Assembly (NCBI GenBank): GCA_028710415.1
Contig: JAQTUE010000021.1
Coordinates: 1-64,000, forward strand
DNA: 64,000 nucleotides
Direction: 5' to 3'
Origin: Paludibacter sp.
GTDB taxonomy: Bacteria; Bacteroidota; Bacteroidia; Bacteroidales; Paludibacteraceae
The first letter of the stretch is position 1. Every line of letters begins with the position of its first letter. Positions 50,057 through 58,175 of this stretch are shown here, in pieces. Both the position numbers and the translations under genes were made by a program. The notes under the pieces were generated by a model, which saw nothing but the letters and a program-made list of their open reading frames with translations, ran no database searches and was not told the origin of the DNA.

Positions 50057-50776
50057 TTACTTTGCAGTGCCAATACCCAGGGCAACTTTCCTGCCCAAAA
50101 CGCGGTTTGTGACCGGGTTTTTGTAGGTACTGATCGGAACATTACCTGCCAGCTGTTTGAACTGATTGATACGTGCGCTGGGATACAGATAGATTTTCAG
50201 ACTGGTACCTGCGTACAGAGTGCTGATAATCATACTGGTCAACCCATCGACGTCGAAATCAGAAAACAGGTCGATGATCGTTTGTGAATACTGGTAGGAG
50301 TCCATGTTGAAGATCAGCGGCTTACCCAAGGTATTACCGTTAAGATCTTTCTGGGTTATCGATACCGTTTCCTGAACCTGCTGTACAGCCACAGAGCTGG
50401 AAGCATTGGAAGCGGATAACCTCACCTGGGAAACCTTGAACGATTTACCGGTGGAAATACCGGCCAGGAACTGTGTATAGGTAATCCCGGGGATGGAATA
50501 CGTGAAAGTGACGCCGGCTGTGGTCGGGCTTAACTGACGCAGAGCTGCATTCAGAACTTCAACATCGGTCAGATTTACGCTTCCACACGTAAGAGTGATG
50601 ATGTATGGTTGTGATGCAACCTGGGCAGGGGCCTCTACTGCAGCTGCTCCGGCATCGGCGGGCAATTCATCGCCAAATGCATTTTCCCAGTCGCCGTCTG
50701 CTTCCCAGCCGTCGGCACCCAGAAAACGTTGATTGGCATAATCCCTTGCCTGGGCGAAATAATTCGATTCTTTCAT
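50057..50776 (-). CDS. Putative major capsid protein (beta-sandwich family)
   Basis: 239 aa from the ATG at 50776; the ATG at 50788 would add four residues. An acidic/Ala-rich N-terminal arm (residues 1-50) precedes a beta-rich domain ('PYIITLTCGSVNLTDVEVL', 'AGVTFTYSIPGITY', 'RLSASNASSSVA', 'DGLTSMIISTLYAGTSLKIYLYPS'). More GC-rich, less A/T-biased codons than neighbouring genes, its own terminator and a promoter element upstream suggest high expression. Family paralogues lie at 1361, 54248 and 54917. Assignment as capsid protein is inference. Confidence 0.65.
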   Translation of the reverse strand: MKESNYFAQARDYANQRFLGADGWEADGDWENAFGDELPADAGAAAVEAPAQVASQPYIITLTCGSVNLTDVEVLNAALRQLSPTTAGVTFTYSIPGITYTQFLAGISTGKSFKVSQVRLSASNASSSVAVQQVQETVSITQKDLNGNTLGKPLIFNMDSYQYSQTIIDLFSDFDVDGLTSMIISTLYAGTSLKIYLYPSARINQFKQLAGNVPISTYKNPVTNRVLGRKVALGIGTAK

Positions 50777-50805
50777 GGCAAAAATCATTTTAAAGGTTAA
50801 TAAAA

Positions 50806-50952
50806 TTACTTTGCTGCCTTTGAAGGAGTCTCGGTTTCGCCAGGGTTTTTAGCTTTATTCGACTTTATGCTGTCATGAATCAGAAGTGCTACAAAGCATC
50901 CTGCCACTACCACCATAAAGGGAACCCCAAAGCTCCAAAATTTCTCTTTCAT
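50806..50952 (-). CDS. Tiny single-pass membrane protein
   Basis: 48 aa. Hydrophobic helix at about 9-25 (VPFMVVVAGCFVALLI), then a Lys/Ser/Pro-rich tail. First gene after the leftward promoter element, cotranscribed with the putative capsid gene. Confidence 0.6.
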   Translation of the reverse strand: MKEKFWSFGVPFMVVVAGCFVALLIHDSIKSNKAKNPGETETPSKAAK

Positions 50953-50971
50953 CAGTAGAAACTTATTGTCA

Positions 50972-50979
50972 CAAATTTA
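50972..50979 (-). promoter_or_regulatory. Bacteroidota -7 element for the structural operon
   Basis: Read leftwards, TAAATTTG fits TAnnTTTG, about 20 bases before the start at 50952. No clear TTG lies 19-21 bases further, so the -33 part is weak. Confidence 0.45.
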
Positions 50980-51060
50980 GAATATGGCTTTGGATTAAAT
51001 TTATTAAAATTCAAAATCAATGTTTTACAAATGCTCTAAAAATACAGTGAAATCAGGCAG

Positions 51061-51088
51061 TTGAAGTTGATAATATTTGTTATATTTG
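51061..51088 (+). promoter_or_regulatory. Bacteroidota-type promoter
   Basis: TTG (51061), 17 bases, TATATTTG (51081-51088). It drives the plus-strand gene at 51131 and is divergent from the structural operon. Confidence 0.7.
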
Positions 51089-51130
51089 TTTATCAATATT
51101 TTTGTTAAATATCAATAACGATATCCCGCC

Positions 51131-52210
51131 ATGGAAGAAGAAGTAGTAATTAATGAATCATACGGCATTGAAGTACTTGAAGCTCAGCAAAGGGCTCAGT
51201 ATGATATTCAAATTGCCACGGCTAAGAAATTCCCAAGAAAACCTGATGCAGAGATTTTGAAGAAATGTATCGAGCTGGCAACAATAGATGAAGATGTTGC
51301 CGCATCATGCAGGTATGTTTTGCCGCCTCGAGATGGAAAAGAGATCAGCGGTCCGACTGTTCACCTGGCTCAGATATTGGCACAACAATATGGTAATATG
51401 AGGGTAGAAGCGACAGTAAAAACCATAAACCGTATTGAGAAACAGGTTGTTTCCCAAGGTATCTGTTTTGATCTACAAACAAACTATGCCGTTAAAATGG
51501 AAGTCACAAAGTCAATACGTATCAATGATAAAAGGAAACCGAATTTTGGTCAACTTTATAGTGAAGATATGATTGGCGTTACTTGTAACAGAGCAAATGC
51601 AATCGCATATCGTAATGCAGTTTTTAAAGTTGTACCGCGTAGCATAACTGATGCAGTACTGAAAGCAACTATCAAAAAAATATCTGATGGTCTTAATGAT
51701 CAGAAAAAGTTAGCAGAAAGGCGTAAAAGTATAATTGAATCATTCAAAAATACTTTCAAAGTGCCTGAAAACCTACTATTAAAATCAATCGGATTGAAAT
51801 CGCCAGATGAAATCGCAGTAGAGCACATACCTACATTGAGATCTATGTTTCAGGCTTTGAGAGATGGCGAATCAACAGTTGAGGAAATGTTTAATCCAAA
51901 AGCATCTGATCCAGGAACGCCAGCAGAAGCGGATAAGGTTACCAGAATATTCAAGAAAAAGGAAAGTGGACCTGATGACTCTAAAGCTACGGGATCTCCG
52001 GGAGCGCCCGTCATTAATCCTGCAACTACTGATAAAACCAAAACTGCTGGTCAGAATCAAGCTACATCTGCTCCACAATCTCAGAATGCAGATAAAACGA
52101 AAATTACCGGTCAGAATCAACCTACACCTGCTCCGCAATCTCAGAACAATGGGAAGTCTAATGGCGCTAAACGAACTGTTTCACCAGCTAAGGAAAATAA
52201 GCTTTTTTAA
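51131..52210 (+). CDS. Conserved phage protein, probable recombination or DNA-binding function
   Basis: 359 aa. The first 210 residues match a protein family common in phages and prophages: 'QRAQYDIQIATAKKFPR', 'CRYVLPPRDGKEISGPTVHLAQILAQQYGNMRVE', 'CFDLQTNYAVKMEV', 'TCNRANAIAYRNAVFKVVP'. I know no established activity; genes of this family often sit near recombinases or single-strand-annealing genes. The last 110 residues are disordered and include two imperfect copies of a 'DKTKITGQNQ' segment. Monocistronic, with its own promoter and terminator. Confidence 0.7.
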   Translation: MEEEVVINESYGIEVLEAQQRAQYDIQIATAKKFPRKPDAEILKKCIELATIDEDVAASCRYVLPPRDGKEISGPTVHLAQILAQQYGNMRVEATVKTINRIEKQVVSQGICFDLQTNYAVKMEVTKSIRINDKRKPNFGQLYSEDMIGVTCNRANAIAYRNAVFKVVPRSITDAVLKATIKKISDGLNDQKKLAERRKSIIESFKNTFKVPENLLLKSIGLKSPDEIAVEHIPTLRSMFQALRDGESTVEEMFNPKASDPGTPAEADKVTRIFKKKESGPDDSKATGSPGAPVINPATTDKTKTAGQNQATSAPQSQNADKTKITGQNQPTPAPQSQNNGKSNGAKRTVSPAKENKLF

Positions 52211-52232
52211 TGGCCGTATTATCATAAAAAAG

Positions 52233-52269
52233 AAATCCCTGGCCGCAGAGCTAGGGATTTATTTTTTTG
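52233..52269 (+). terminator. Rho-independent terminator
   Basis: 11-bp stem (AAATCCCTGGC / GCTAGGGATTT, one mismatch) with a 6-base loop, followed by a seven-T run. Ends the gene at 51131-52210. Confidence 0.85.
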
Positions 52270-52368
52270 GTTCAGCTAAAAACCTGTTTAACCAAGAAAT
52301 CTGTAGGCAGATTTACTTTACAAAAGTATCAAATATTTCTTTAACATTTGCGTCACTGGAATAAAATA

Positions 52369-52620
52369 TTATTTTATTAGTTTATCAAATGCCCCTATAA
52401 TACATCCACGATCTTTATCAATCGTTGTAAATTGATCAGTCCTTGGGTTTCTTAATTGTACTACTTGGGTCGCAATCAATAATGCCTTGAATTCCTCCAA
52501 TAAGGATAGAAGATCACCACCCCGGATATCATCACCGTGTCTATTAGGAGTAATAAGATACTCATATTCTTTGGCCTGGCTAAATTTGGCTTCTAAAAAT
52601 TCTTGTGCGGTTATTTCCAT
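52369..52620 (-). CDS. Hypothetical protein
   Basis: 83 aa, soluble and helical, with 'GGDLLSLLEEFKALL'. It overlaps the epimerase gene by 10 bases. Last gene of the glycan operon; function unknown. Confidence 0.6.
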   Translation of the reverse strand: MEITAQEFLEAKFSQAKEYEYLITPNRHGDDIRGGDLLSLLEEFKALLIATQVVQLRNPRTDQFTTIDKDRGCIIGAFDKLIK

Positions 52621-53504
52621 AAGTTTAAATCGAAGATAGTATTTTCAATGCCCTCCGATAGTTTTGTTTTTGGTTCCCATCCCAATAATGCTTTGGCCAG
52701 GGAAATATCCAGACAACGCCTTGATATCCTGTCAATCTTCCTGGCATCGGTATGAGTGGCGAGTCGGGGAACGCCAACAGCATCATTGACCATATTTGCC
52801 AAGTCAATAGCTGAAGTCTCAACACCGGTACCTATGTTTATTTCAGTATTCTTTGGATCCTGATCGATCGCCATAATTATGGCATTTACTACATCTTCAA
52901 TGTATGTGTAATCGCGGGTTGCCTGCCCGTCACCGTATATTTTGATTGGGTCTCTTTTAAATGCAGAATCAATAAATTTACCAATGGCTCCGCAATATGG
53001 ATTTTCAGGCCTTTGATTCTTACCATATACATTTGAAAGACGAAGTGTGGTATAATCACTCCTTAATCTCAGGTATCTTTCCAGGATAAGCTTGCTTTGA
53101 TCGTATGCATTACTAACATTTTCTGGTGCGCTCTCAGGAGTCGGGATATGGGAGGCATTACCATATACTGATGAAGTACTGGTATATACTATCTGGCCAT
53201 TGTATAGTTCAACGAGTTTTATGCTATCCAAAGCATTTACCTTAAAAGTATCGATAACATTTTCCATGGCATAAATGATATTAGCACATGCCATATGAAG
53301 AAGAACATCATATTTCCGTAAAAAATCAAAATCGACCTGCTCAAACCCGCAATTTATCCATTTCACTTCGGGGTCAAGATTTCCACTGTATCCAAACTTC
53401 AAATTATCACACCCATTTACATCATATCCCAGTTTAACGAGCTTATTTGCCACGTTGCTGCCTACAAAGCCCGCGATACCTGAAATCCAAACGCTTTTTT
53501 TCAT
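52611..53504 (-). CDS. NAD-dependent nucleotide-sugar epimerase/dehydratase
   Basis: 297 aa from the ATG at 53504, which overlaps the stop of the previous gene (ATGA). Rossmann motif 'GIAGFVGSNVA' (residues 8-18), Ser/Thr in 'VYTSTSSVYG' (about 108-116) and 'AYDQSK' (Tyr, Lys) near 135-140 give the extended SDR catalytic triad; 'RLSNVYGKNQRPE' and 'YGDGQATRDYTYIEDV' are family signatures. It makes an activated sugar for the neighbouring glycosyltransferases. Confidence 0.88.
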   Translation of the reverse strand: MKKSVWISGIAGFVGSNVANKLVKLGYDVNGCDNLKFGYSGNLDPEVKWINCGFEQVDFDFLRKYDVLLHMACANIIYAMENVIDTFKVNALDSIKLVELYNGQIVYTSTSSVYGNASHIPTPESAPENVSNAYDQSKLILERYLRLRSDYTTLRLSNVYGKNQRPENPYCGAIGKFIDSAFKRDPIKIYGDGQATRDYTYIEDVVNAIIMAIDQDPKNTEINIGTGVETSAIDLANMVNDAVGVPRLATHTDARKIDRISRRCLDISLAKALLGWEPKTKLSEGIENTIFDLNLWK

Positions 53505-53734
53505 AAGAACAAAATCCAAATTAATATCATTAACCAAATAATTCCGGAAGCAAAATCCATGAGCCAGAAGTTTTTATCAATATTAGGAAATCTTCTGTCT
53601 ACTTCTCCCTGAATACCGGATGGAGAAGATATTATTTTTTCAAAATTTTTACTGGTGGCAACTGTAAATAGTATTATTGCTACCAATATCAATAATCCAG
53701 GCAAATGGAATATAAGAAACAATTTCCTTTTCAT
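53501..53734 (-). CDS. Small membrane protein with two segments
   Basis: 77 aa. Hydrophobic helices near 7-25 and 58-77, joined by a basic loop. It overlaps the epimerase start, suggesting coupled translation. Role unknown. Confidence 0.55.
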   Translation of the reverse strand: MKRKLFLIFHLPGLLILVAIILFTVATSKNFEKIISSPSGIQGEVDRRFPNIDKNFWLMDFASGIIWLMILIWILFL

Positions 53735-53741
53735 CCGAAAT

Positions 53742-54248
53742 TTAAGTTTTAATCAGCGATAGCCAGCCAGCCTTTATCATTAATTCCTGATAGAATGGTC
53801 TGAATTCCTGTACTGAATCTTTAATATCGGCAAATGTGATTTCACAAGTACGCCAGTGATTCAACCGGTGGAATGATTCACGATCGTATGCATAATCATG
53901 AGCCATAATAACATCACTTTTATTCAGGTATTTGGCAAACGTCTTTACTTCCCGGATCTTGTCGCCGTTGTCACATAATAAAAGTGTATTATACCCAAGT
54001 AATTTGGCAATAGAACATTCATTATCAAATATATTCATATCATGATAAATCACGTTCTCGTTGGTCACCGTCCTTGGCCGGCCAAGATCGAAAGAATGAA
54101 TAATGTAAAGAGAAGTTCTTTCATCGATCAGCCGGCAGATTATGTCAATAAATTCACCGTCGCCAGTGCCCAGCTCCACAATCATCGCGGGTAAGTAGCG
54201 ATCAAAAAGATGTTCAAAAAATGTTCGTATGTCAGGCCTCTGTTGCAT
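53742..54248 (-). CDS. SAM-dependent methyltransferase-like protein
   Basis: 168 aa. Motif I 'IVELGTGDGEF' (about 18-28), then 'DMNIFDNE' and 'LLLCDNGDKIREVKTFAKYL', 'DVIMAHDYAYDRESF', as in the cephalosporin-hydroxylase/class I methyltransferase group. It may modify sugars or another small substrate. Overlaps the next gene (54248) as TAATG. Confidence 0.75.
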   Translation of the reverse strand: MQQRPDIRTFFEHLFDRYLPAMIVELGTGDGEFIDIICRLIDERTSLYIIHSFDLGRPRTVTNENVIYHDMNIFDNECSIAKLLGYNTLLLCDNGDKIREVKTFAKYLNKSDVIMAHDYAYDRESFHRLNHWRTCEITFADIKDSVQEFRPFYQELMIKAGWLSLIKT

Positions 54249-54859
54249 TATCCCCGCGTTGATTTAACAAAGAAATAAAATCTGATTTTTTTAGATGCCG
54301 GAAATTTCTTTATTGTTATCGATGTAAAGCAATCCATAACGAAATCTCCTTTAATGTCAACAATATGTTTATGAATGGCATCTTCTTGTGGCTTTACTAA
54401 TTCACGCCTTGAACATGTGCTGGCAAAGATATTTTTTTCTGTTATGTCTATAATTAAATCCAGTGGGGAAGAGTCCCGAGAAGATATTCTGATTATTTGA
54501 ATTTCATATCTATAAGATAACAAAGAGTTTAATATTTCTTTATATCCAACCCATTGAAACCCATTAACTTCAATGCCATCAGGCAATGACATAAATGATC
54601 CGCTATTCTTTACGGCGTTAAATAATTCCACCTCTTCTATCGGACTTTTAAATGTATTTTCAACGTCAATATAAAATACGGGTTCTGAATAATGTGTACG
54701 GCTGGATAATGATAATGGTCGGCAAGGTTCAGGTAAATTGGCCCAATCCATACCTTCAAATATATCCTCGATAGATCGTATAGGCCAGGGTGGATCTATA
54801 TTTTTTGCGGTTTTTTGTTTCTGCCACAATTTAAACTTTTCCCTTAGCTTTTTCATCAT
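54248..54859 (-). CDS. Diverged paralogue of the putative capsid protein
   Basis: 203 aa. After a basic, Trp-containing N terminus, residues 60-200 follow the family order: 'PVFYIDVENTFKSPIEEVELFNAVK', a region around 'GFQWVGYKEILNSLLSY', 'IRISSRD', and the end 'DCFTSITIKKF..SKKIRFYFFV'. Similarity to the capsid-like protein is weak but keeps the motif order. Located inside the glycan island. Confidence 0.55.
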   Translation of the reverse strand: MMKKLREKFKLWQKQKTAKNIDPPWPIRSIEDIFEGMDWANLPEPCRPLSLSSRTHYSEPVFYIDVENTFKSPIEEVELFNAVKNSGSFMSLPDGIEVNGFQWVGYKEILNSLLSYRYEIQIIRISSRDSSPLDLIIDITEKNIFASTCSRRELVKPQEDAIHKHIVDIKGDFVMDCFTSITIKKFPASKKIRFYFFVKSTRG

Positions 54860-54916
54860 TTTTACTTTTAAGAGTTGTTTAAAATAAGCCTATATGTCAC
54901 GCCTTTGTTGTATGGA

Positions 54917-55555
54917 TCAATATCTTAACGAAGGATATAGAAAAATTCTGAGTTTAGTTAACGGTGGAATTATACTAAATTTTAGTGAAGTGAAACAGTC
55001 CAACTTAAATTCATTGTGTGAATCAAATATTGACTTTTGATACTGATTACTATCAATAAGCGGAACCACAGGCCATCCAAAGATATTGCCATTAGCTTCT
55101 TTTTCTACAAACCACATTGTCAAGCTTTCCAGTTTAAAATCTTCAGTTTTACTATCGGCACTTAATCTAACTTGGCCTATACGATATTTATATGATAATA
55201 AATGAGTTAGAAATTCCTCATAATTAATACCAGGAATCCCATACGTAAATTTAAGATCTGGGCTTTGGTCCCAACCTAATGAGAAATTCACTATAAATCT
55301 TTTAACCGCGTAAAGTACCTCAACATCTTTTAATGTTTCATTACCGGTGTTTTCAACTACAATTATTAATGGTTGTTGACTCCACTTCTCATATTTCTTA
55401 ATGAGAAATTTAGAATATTCTGACCAACTTAGTTTTATCTGTTTCGTTTTGACAGATTTACTTCTAGCAACTATTCTACCCCCAATAGTTGCAAAGAATA
55501 TGAAGAATTTAAGATTTTTAAATGCTTCCCACAGTTTTAAAATTTTTGCTTTCAT
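54917..55555 (-). CDS. Paralogue of the putative capsid protein
   Basis: 212 aa. A hydrophobic start (LWEAFKNLKFFIFFATIGG) may be a membrane segment. Residues 55-210 match the family: 'PLIIVVENTGNETLKDVEVLYAVKRF', 'FTYGIPGINYEEFLTHLLSYKY', 'VRLSADSKTEDF', 'NGNIFGWPVVPLIDSNQYQKS', 'LDCFTSLKFSIIPPLTKLRIFLYPS'. Closer to the capsid-like protein than its neighbour at 54248. Confidence 0.65.
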   Translation of the reverse strand: MKAKILKLWEAFKNLKFFIFFATIGGRIVARSKSVKTKQIKLSWSEYSKFLIKKYEKWSQQPLIIVVENTGNETLKDVEVLYAVKRFIVNFSLGWDQSPDLKFTYGIPGINYEEFLTHLLSYKYRIGQVRLSADSKTEDFKLESLTMWFVEKEANGNIFGWPVVPLIDSNQYQKSIFDSHNEFKLDCFTSLKFSIIPPLTKLRIFLYPSLRY

Positions 55556-55562
55556 AATATTG

Positions 55563-56372
55563 TTATTTAATAGAATTTTCTACCTTTTTAGCATTTAACC
55601 AGTCGCAGAAATCAGGCTGGCCAGTTTCTTTTACTTTGTAAACGATCTGGTTTTTCCATTCCCGAAGCAATGATGAGGTTCCGGGATCCCCCAGCTCGAA
55701 ATCGGTATGATGAACCTGGTAATCCGGAAGGAATATCCACTTATAATTATTCTTGACGATTAGTGGATAAAGCTCTGTTTCTATCCATCCGTATTTTGGC
55801 GCTATTGCCGGGTAAGGGATCGCGCCGATAAGATTCAGAAATTCACCGCTAAGACCAATAAGCGCCCAGTTAATAAGGCCTTCGAGCCAGTATACGTTCT
55901 CACCGTTTATGACTTTCTTTCTTATTTGAAAGTTCTTCATTAGCGGTACCTGAGTATCCATAATCAAAGATGCAAGGGCAATTCTATCCGTGGACCTGAT
56001 CACATTTCCCATTGCCCGGACCCAGTTTTTATGGATAGGGTGCTCGTCGGGATCCGCGCCGGCCAGAATATCACTGTCATCCATATTCAAATATTTGTAC
56101 ACAGATGTCCAATTTTGACTTACTCCCTCATTTTTCTTACTGACATATTGAGAACCATATTTGAAGGCGATGTGTTTCAATCTGTCACTATTCCGCGCTT
56201 TTGCCACGTCAAGATCTTCCGGGATCACGTCACCGGTTTCAAGCGGGAAACCCAAGTCAACAATAATATGAGTGAAATCTTTTTTATCATTCAGTTCATA
56301 TAACAGTTTTGTTGCCTTCTCTACTTCTGTAGAAAGATTGAAAGCCAATGAGTGCACGTAATTTATATTCAT
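55563..56372 (-). CDS. Glycosyltransferase-like protein (GT-A fold)
   Basis: 269 aa. An alpha/beta start 'FTHIIVDLGFPLETG', then a metal-binding type loop 'DSDILAGADPDEHPIHKNWV' around residues 92-112 and a later 'GWIETELYPLIV'. The pattern is that of GT-A transferases working on a nucleotide sugar; the family is not certain. Confidence 0.65.
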   Translation of the reverse strand: MNINYVHSLAFNLSTEVEKATKLLYELNDKKDFTHIIVDLGFPLETGDVIPEDLDVAKARNSDRLKHIAFKYGSQYVSKKNEGVSQNWTSVYKYLNMDDSDILAGADPDEHPIHKNWVRAMGNVIRSTDRIALASLIMDTQVPLMKNFQIRKKVINGENVYWLEGLINWALIGLSGEFLNLIGAIPYPAIAPKYGWIETELYPLIVKNNYKWIFLPDYQVHHTDFELGDPGTSSLLREWKNQIVYKVKETGQPDFCDWLNAKKVENSIK

Positions 56373-56387
56373 AAATTCCTTATATTC

Positions 56388-56888
56388 TTAGTTATAAATA
56401 ATCATTGTTCCCTTTCCATTCCAGTGTTCATCATCAAAAAATTCAACTCTCCCCCCGGTTGATATGATATGATAATCAGCATAATTATCTATTATGACGA
56501 TTGTGCCTGTCAAATCCAGCTTGCTTACCAGGTCCATGACCGGTTTTCTGTCCCCGGCGTTATCAATAAGAATTAAATCATAATGCTTATCTATTTTTGC
56601 CGTCTCCGTGGCCATGGACCACCAATGCATTTTAACATTCTTGATATTTTTATCAAAAAGTGCATGGGTAATTTTCTCATACCAGATTATTTCATTTTCA
56701 ATTGAAATGACATTTTTCGCCCGTCTTGCAAAAAACAGCGTACTTCCCCCGGCGCCAAATTCTAAAACTGTCATGTTGCTCATGTCAATTTCCTCTAACC
56801 TGCGGATTGCTTCAGGGACCAGCCAAGGGCATTCATTTTCAAGTAACCCTATTCCGGTCCAATATTCATTTGGGATTATTGTTTTCAA
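56388..56888 (-). CDS. Class I SAM-dependent methyltransferase
   Basis: 166 aa. Motif I 'VLEFGAGGSTLFF' (about 41-53), 'VISIENE' (acidic residue for the ribose) and 'YDLILIDNAGDRKPV' and 'TIVIIDNYADY' give a complete Rossmann methyltransferase. Similar to small methyltransferases in polysaccharide clusters. Overlaps the next gene by four bases. Confidence 0.8.
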   Translation of the reverse strand: MKTIIPNEYWTGIGLLENECPWLVPEAIRRLEEIDMSNMTVLEFGAGGSTLFFARRAKNVISIENEIIWYEKITHALFDKNIKNVKMHWWSMATETAKIDKHYDLILIDNAGDRKPVMDLVSKLDLTGTIVIIDNYADYHIISTGGRVEFFDDEHWNGKGTMIIYN

Positions 56889-57535
56889 GACGTTGGCGGG
56901 TTAAATGTACCTTTCGTGTTATAATCGACAAATAACTGGCATCCTGTAGCAGCAATGGGAGAATTTGAGCACATGTACATTTCAGCCTCAAACCGGTCAT
57001 TTTGGTTTAATGATTCAACCGGGCGTAGTGTTTTAGCATATTCACTTCTAAACCAATAGAAATTACCACTATAATGCATTTTTCTTGCCGGGAGATCCAG
57101 ATGACTTAATAACTTGACACCGTATGTTTGATATCCGGTATCCAGGTTCCGTACTGCTTCTTTCCAATCGGTGATAATATAATAATTCATGTAATCCCGC
57201 CAGTACTTCCCTCCTTCATTCCCTGGATAACTTACGCCCTTCGTGTGTATATAAAACCCATAAAAATCGGGTTGTGAAAGGCATACGTTTCTTAATATTT
57301 TCAAAGTGTGAAATTCGTAATTCTCAATAACGGTGCTGTGGGAAATGATTTGTATTTTATCGTAATCGTGAAAAAACTTCTGTAAGTTCAATCTTTCTTC
57401 CTGGGATCCAAGGCAGCCAACATAAATACGTTCGACTTTGCAATATAATCCTGATTTTATGATTAATTGCAATTGCTCTGATATAATGCTCAGATAATCA
57501 TTAATAAGGAGAATATGCCAAAAACCAAGTACCAT
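56885..57535 (-). CDS. Glycosyltransferase-like protein (rhamnan-synthesis F type)
   Basis: 216 aa. 'VERIYVGCLGS', 'FYGFYIHTKGVSYPGN', 'WRDYMNYYIITDW', 'GYQTYGVKLLSH', 'HYSGNFYWFRSEYAKTL' are characteristic of a glycosyltransferase family in exopolysaccharide clusters. Overlaps its neighbours at both ends. Confidence 0.75.
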   Translation of the reverse strand: MVLGFWHILLINDYLSIISEQLQLIIKSGLYCKVERIYVGCLGSQEERLNLQKFFHDYDKIQIISHSTVIENYEFHTLKILRNVCLSQPDFYGFYIHTKGVSYPGNEGGKYWRDYMNYYIITDWKEAVRNLDTGYQTYGVKLLSHLDLPARKMHYSGNFYWFRSEYAKTLRPVESLNQNDRFEAEMYMCSNSPIAATGCQLFVDYNTKGTFNPPTS

Positions 57536-57536
57536 C

Positions 57537-58175
57537 TTATTTCAGATATTTATGCCATCCGGCCCACTGGGTTGTTTCAGTAAAATATTTTTCTTCTTCA
57601 GTTAGCGTTTCTTTTGTCAGATACCATGGCAAATGCTTGGCAGTATATGGCCTGGGCGCCCGAATGGCATCCAGGAACACACCGCTATATTTGGTCTGAT
57701 CATATAGGGCAAAAGTAGTAGCTACATCGCACCGATAAAAGCCATTTGTATCCACCGGACCTTCCCAGAATCTTTTTTCGTGATCAATCACGGCCCGGGT
57801 CATTTCGTTATCCGGAAGATCATTTATTTCAAGAGACAGTCCAGCCTTATACACGTACCGATTATTCAAGGCATTCATCAAAACACTGATAAAATCAGTT
57901 GGAATATGACTTATATCCAAATCGCAATCAGTGACAATAAAATATTGATCCGGATATTGCCGAATTAGCCCTGAGCTCCAAAGAACACTGCTTAAATAAT
58001 TTTTTTCCAGTCTGTGCACCTTGAATGGTGATTTCATATACCACTCAATCAACGGCATGTAGGTGGAATGATTATCGAGCAGAATAACTTCGCATCCCAG
58101 GTCAGCCAAATTTTCGGCAAGTTGCTTCGGCCAGGTAAGCCGGTTGAATATGATAATGAAAGCTTTTATTTTCAT
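57537..58175 (-). CDS. Family 2-like glycosyltransferase
   Basis: 212 aa from the ATG at 58175, which overlaps the upstream stop (ATGA). 'AFIIIFNRLTWPKQLAENL', 'VILLDNHST', 'YFIVTDCDLDISH' (DCD, a DxD motif, about residue 90), 'YRCDVATTFALY'. The GT-A architecture is complete. It could add a sugar to virion proteins or host surface polysaccharide. Confidence 0.8.
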   Translation of the reverse strand: MKIKAFIIIFNRLTWPKQLAENLADLGCEVILLDNHSTYMPLIEWYMKSPFKVHRLEKNYLSSVLWSSGLIRQYPDQYFIVTDCDLDISHIPTDFISVLMNALNNRYVYKAGLSLEINDLPDNEMTRAVIDHEKRFWEGPVDTNGFYRCDVATTFALYDQTKYSGVFLDAIRAPRPYTAKHLPWYLTKETLTEEEKYFTETTQWAGWHKYLK

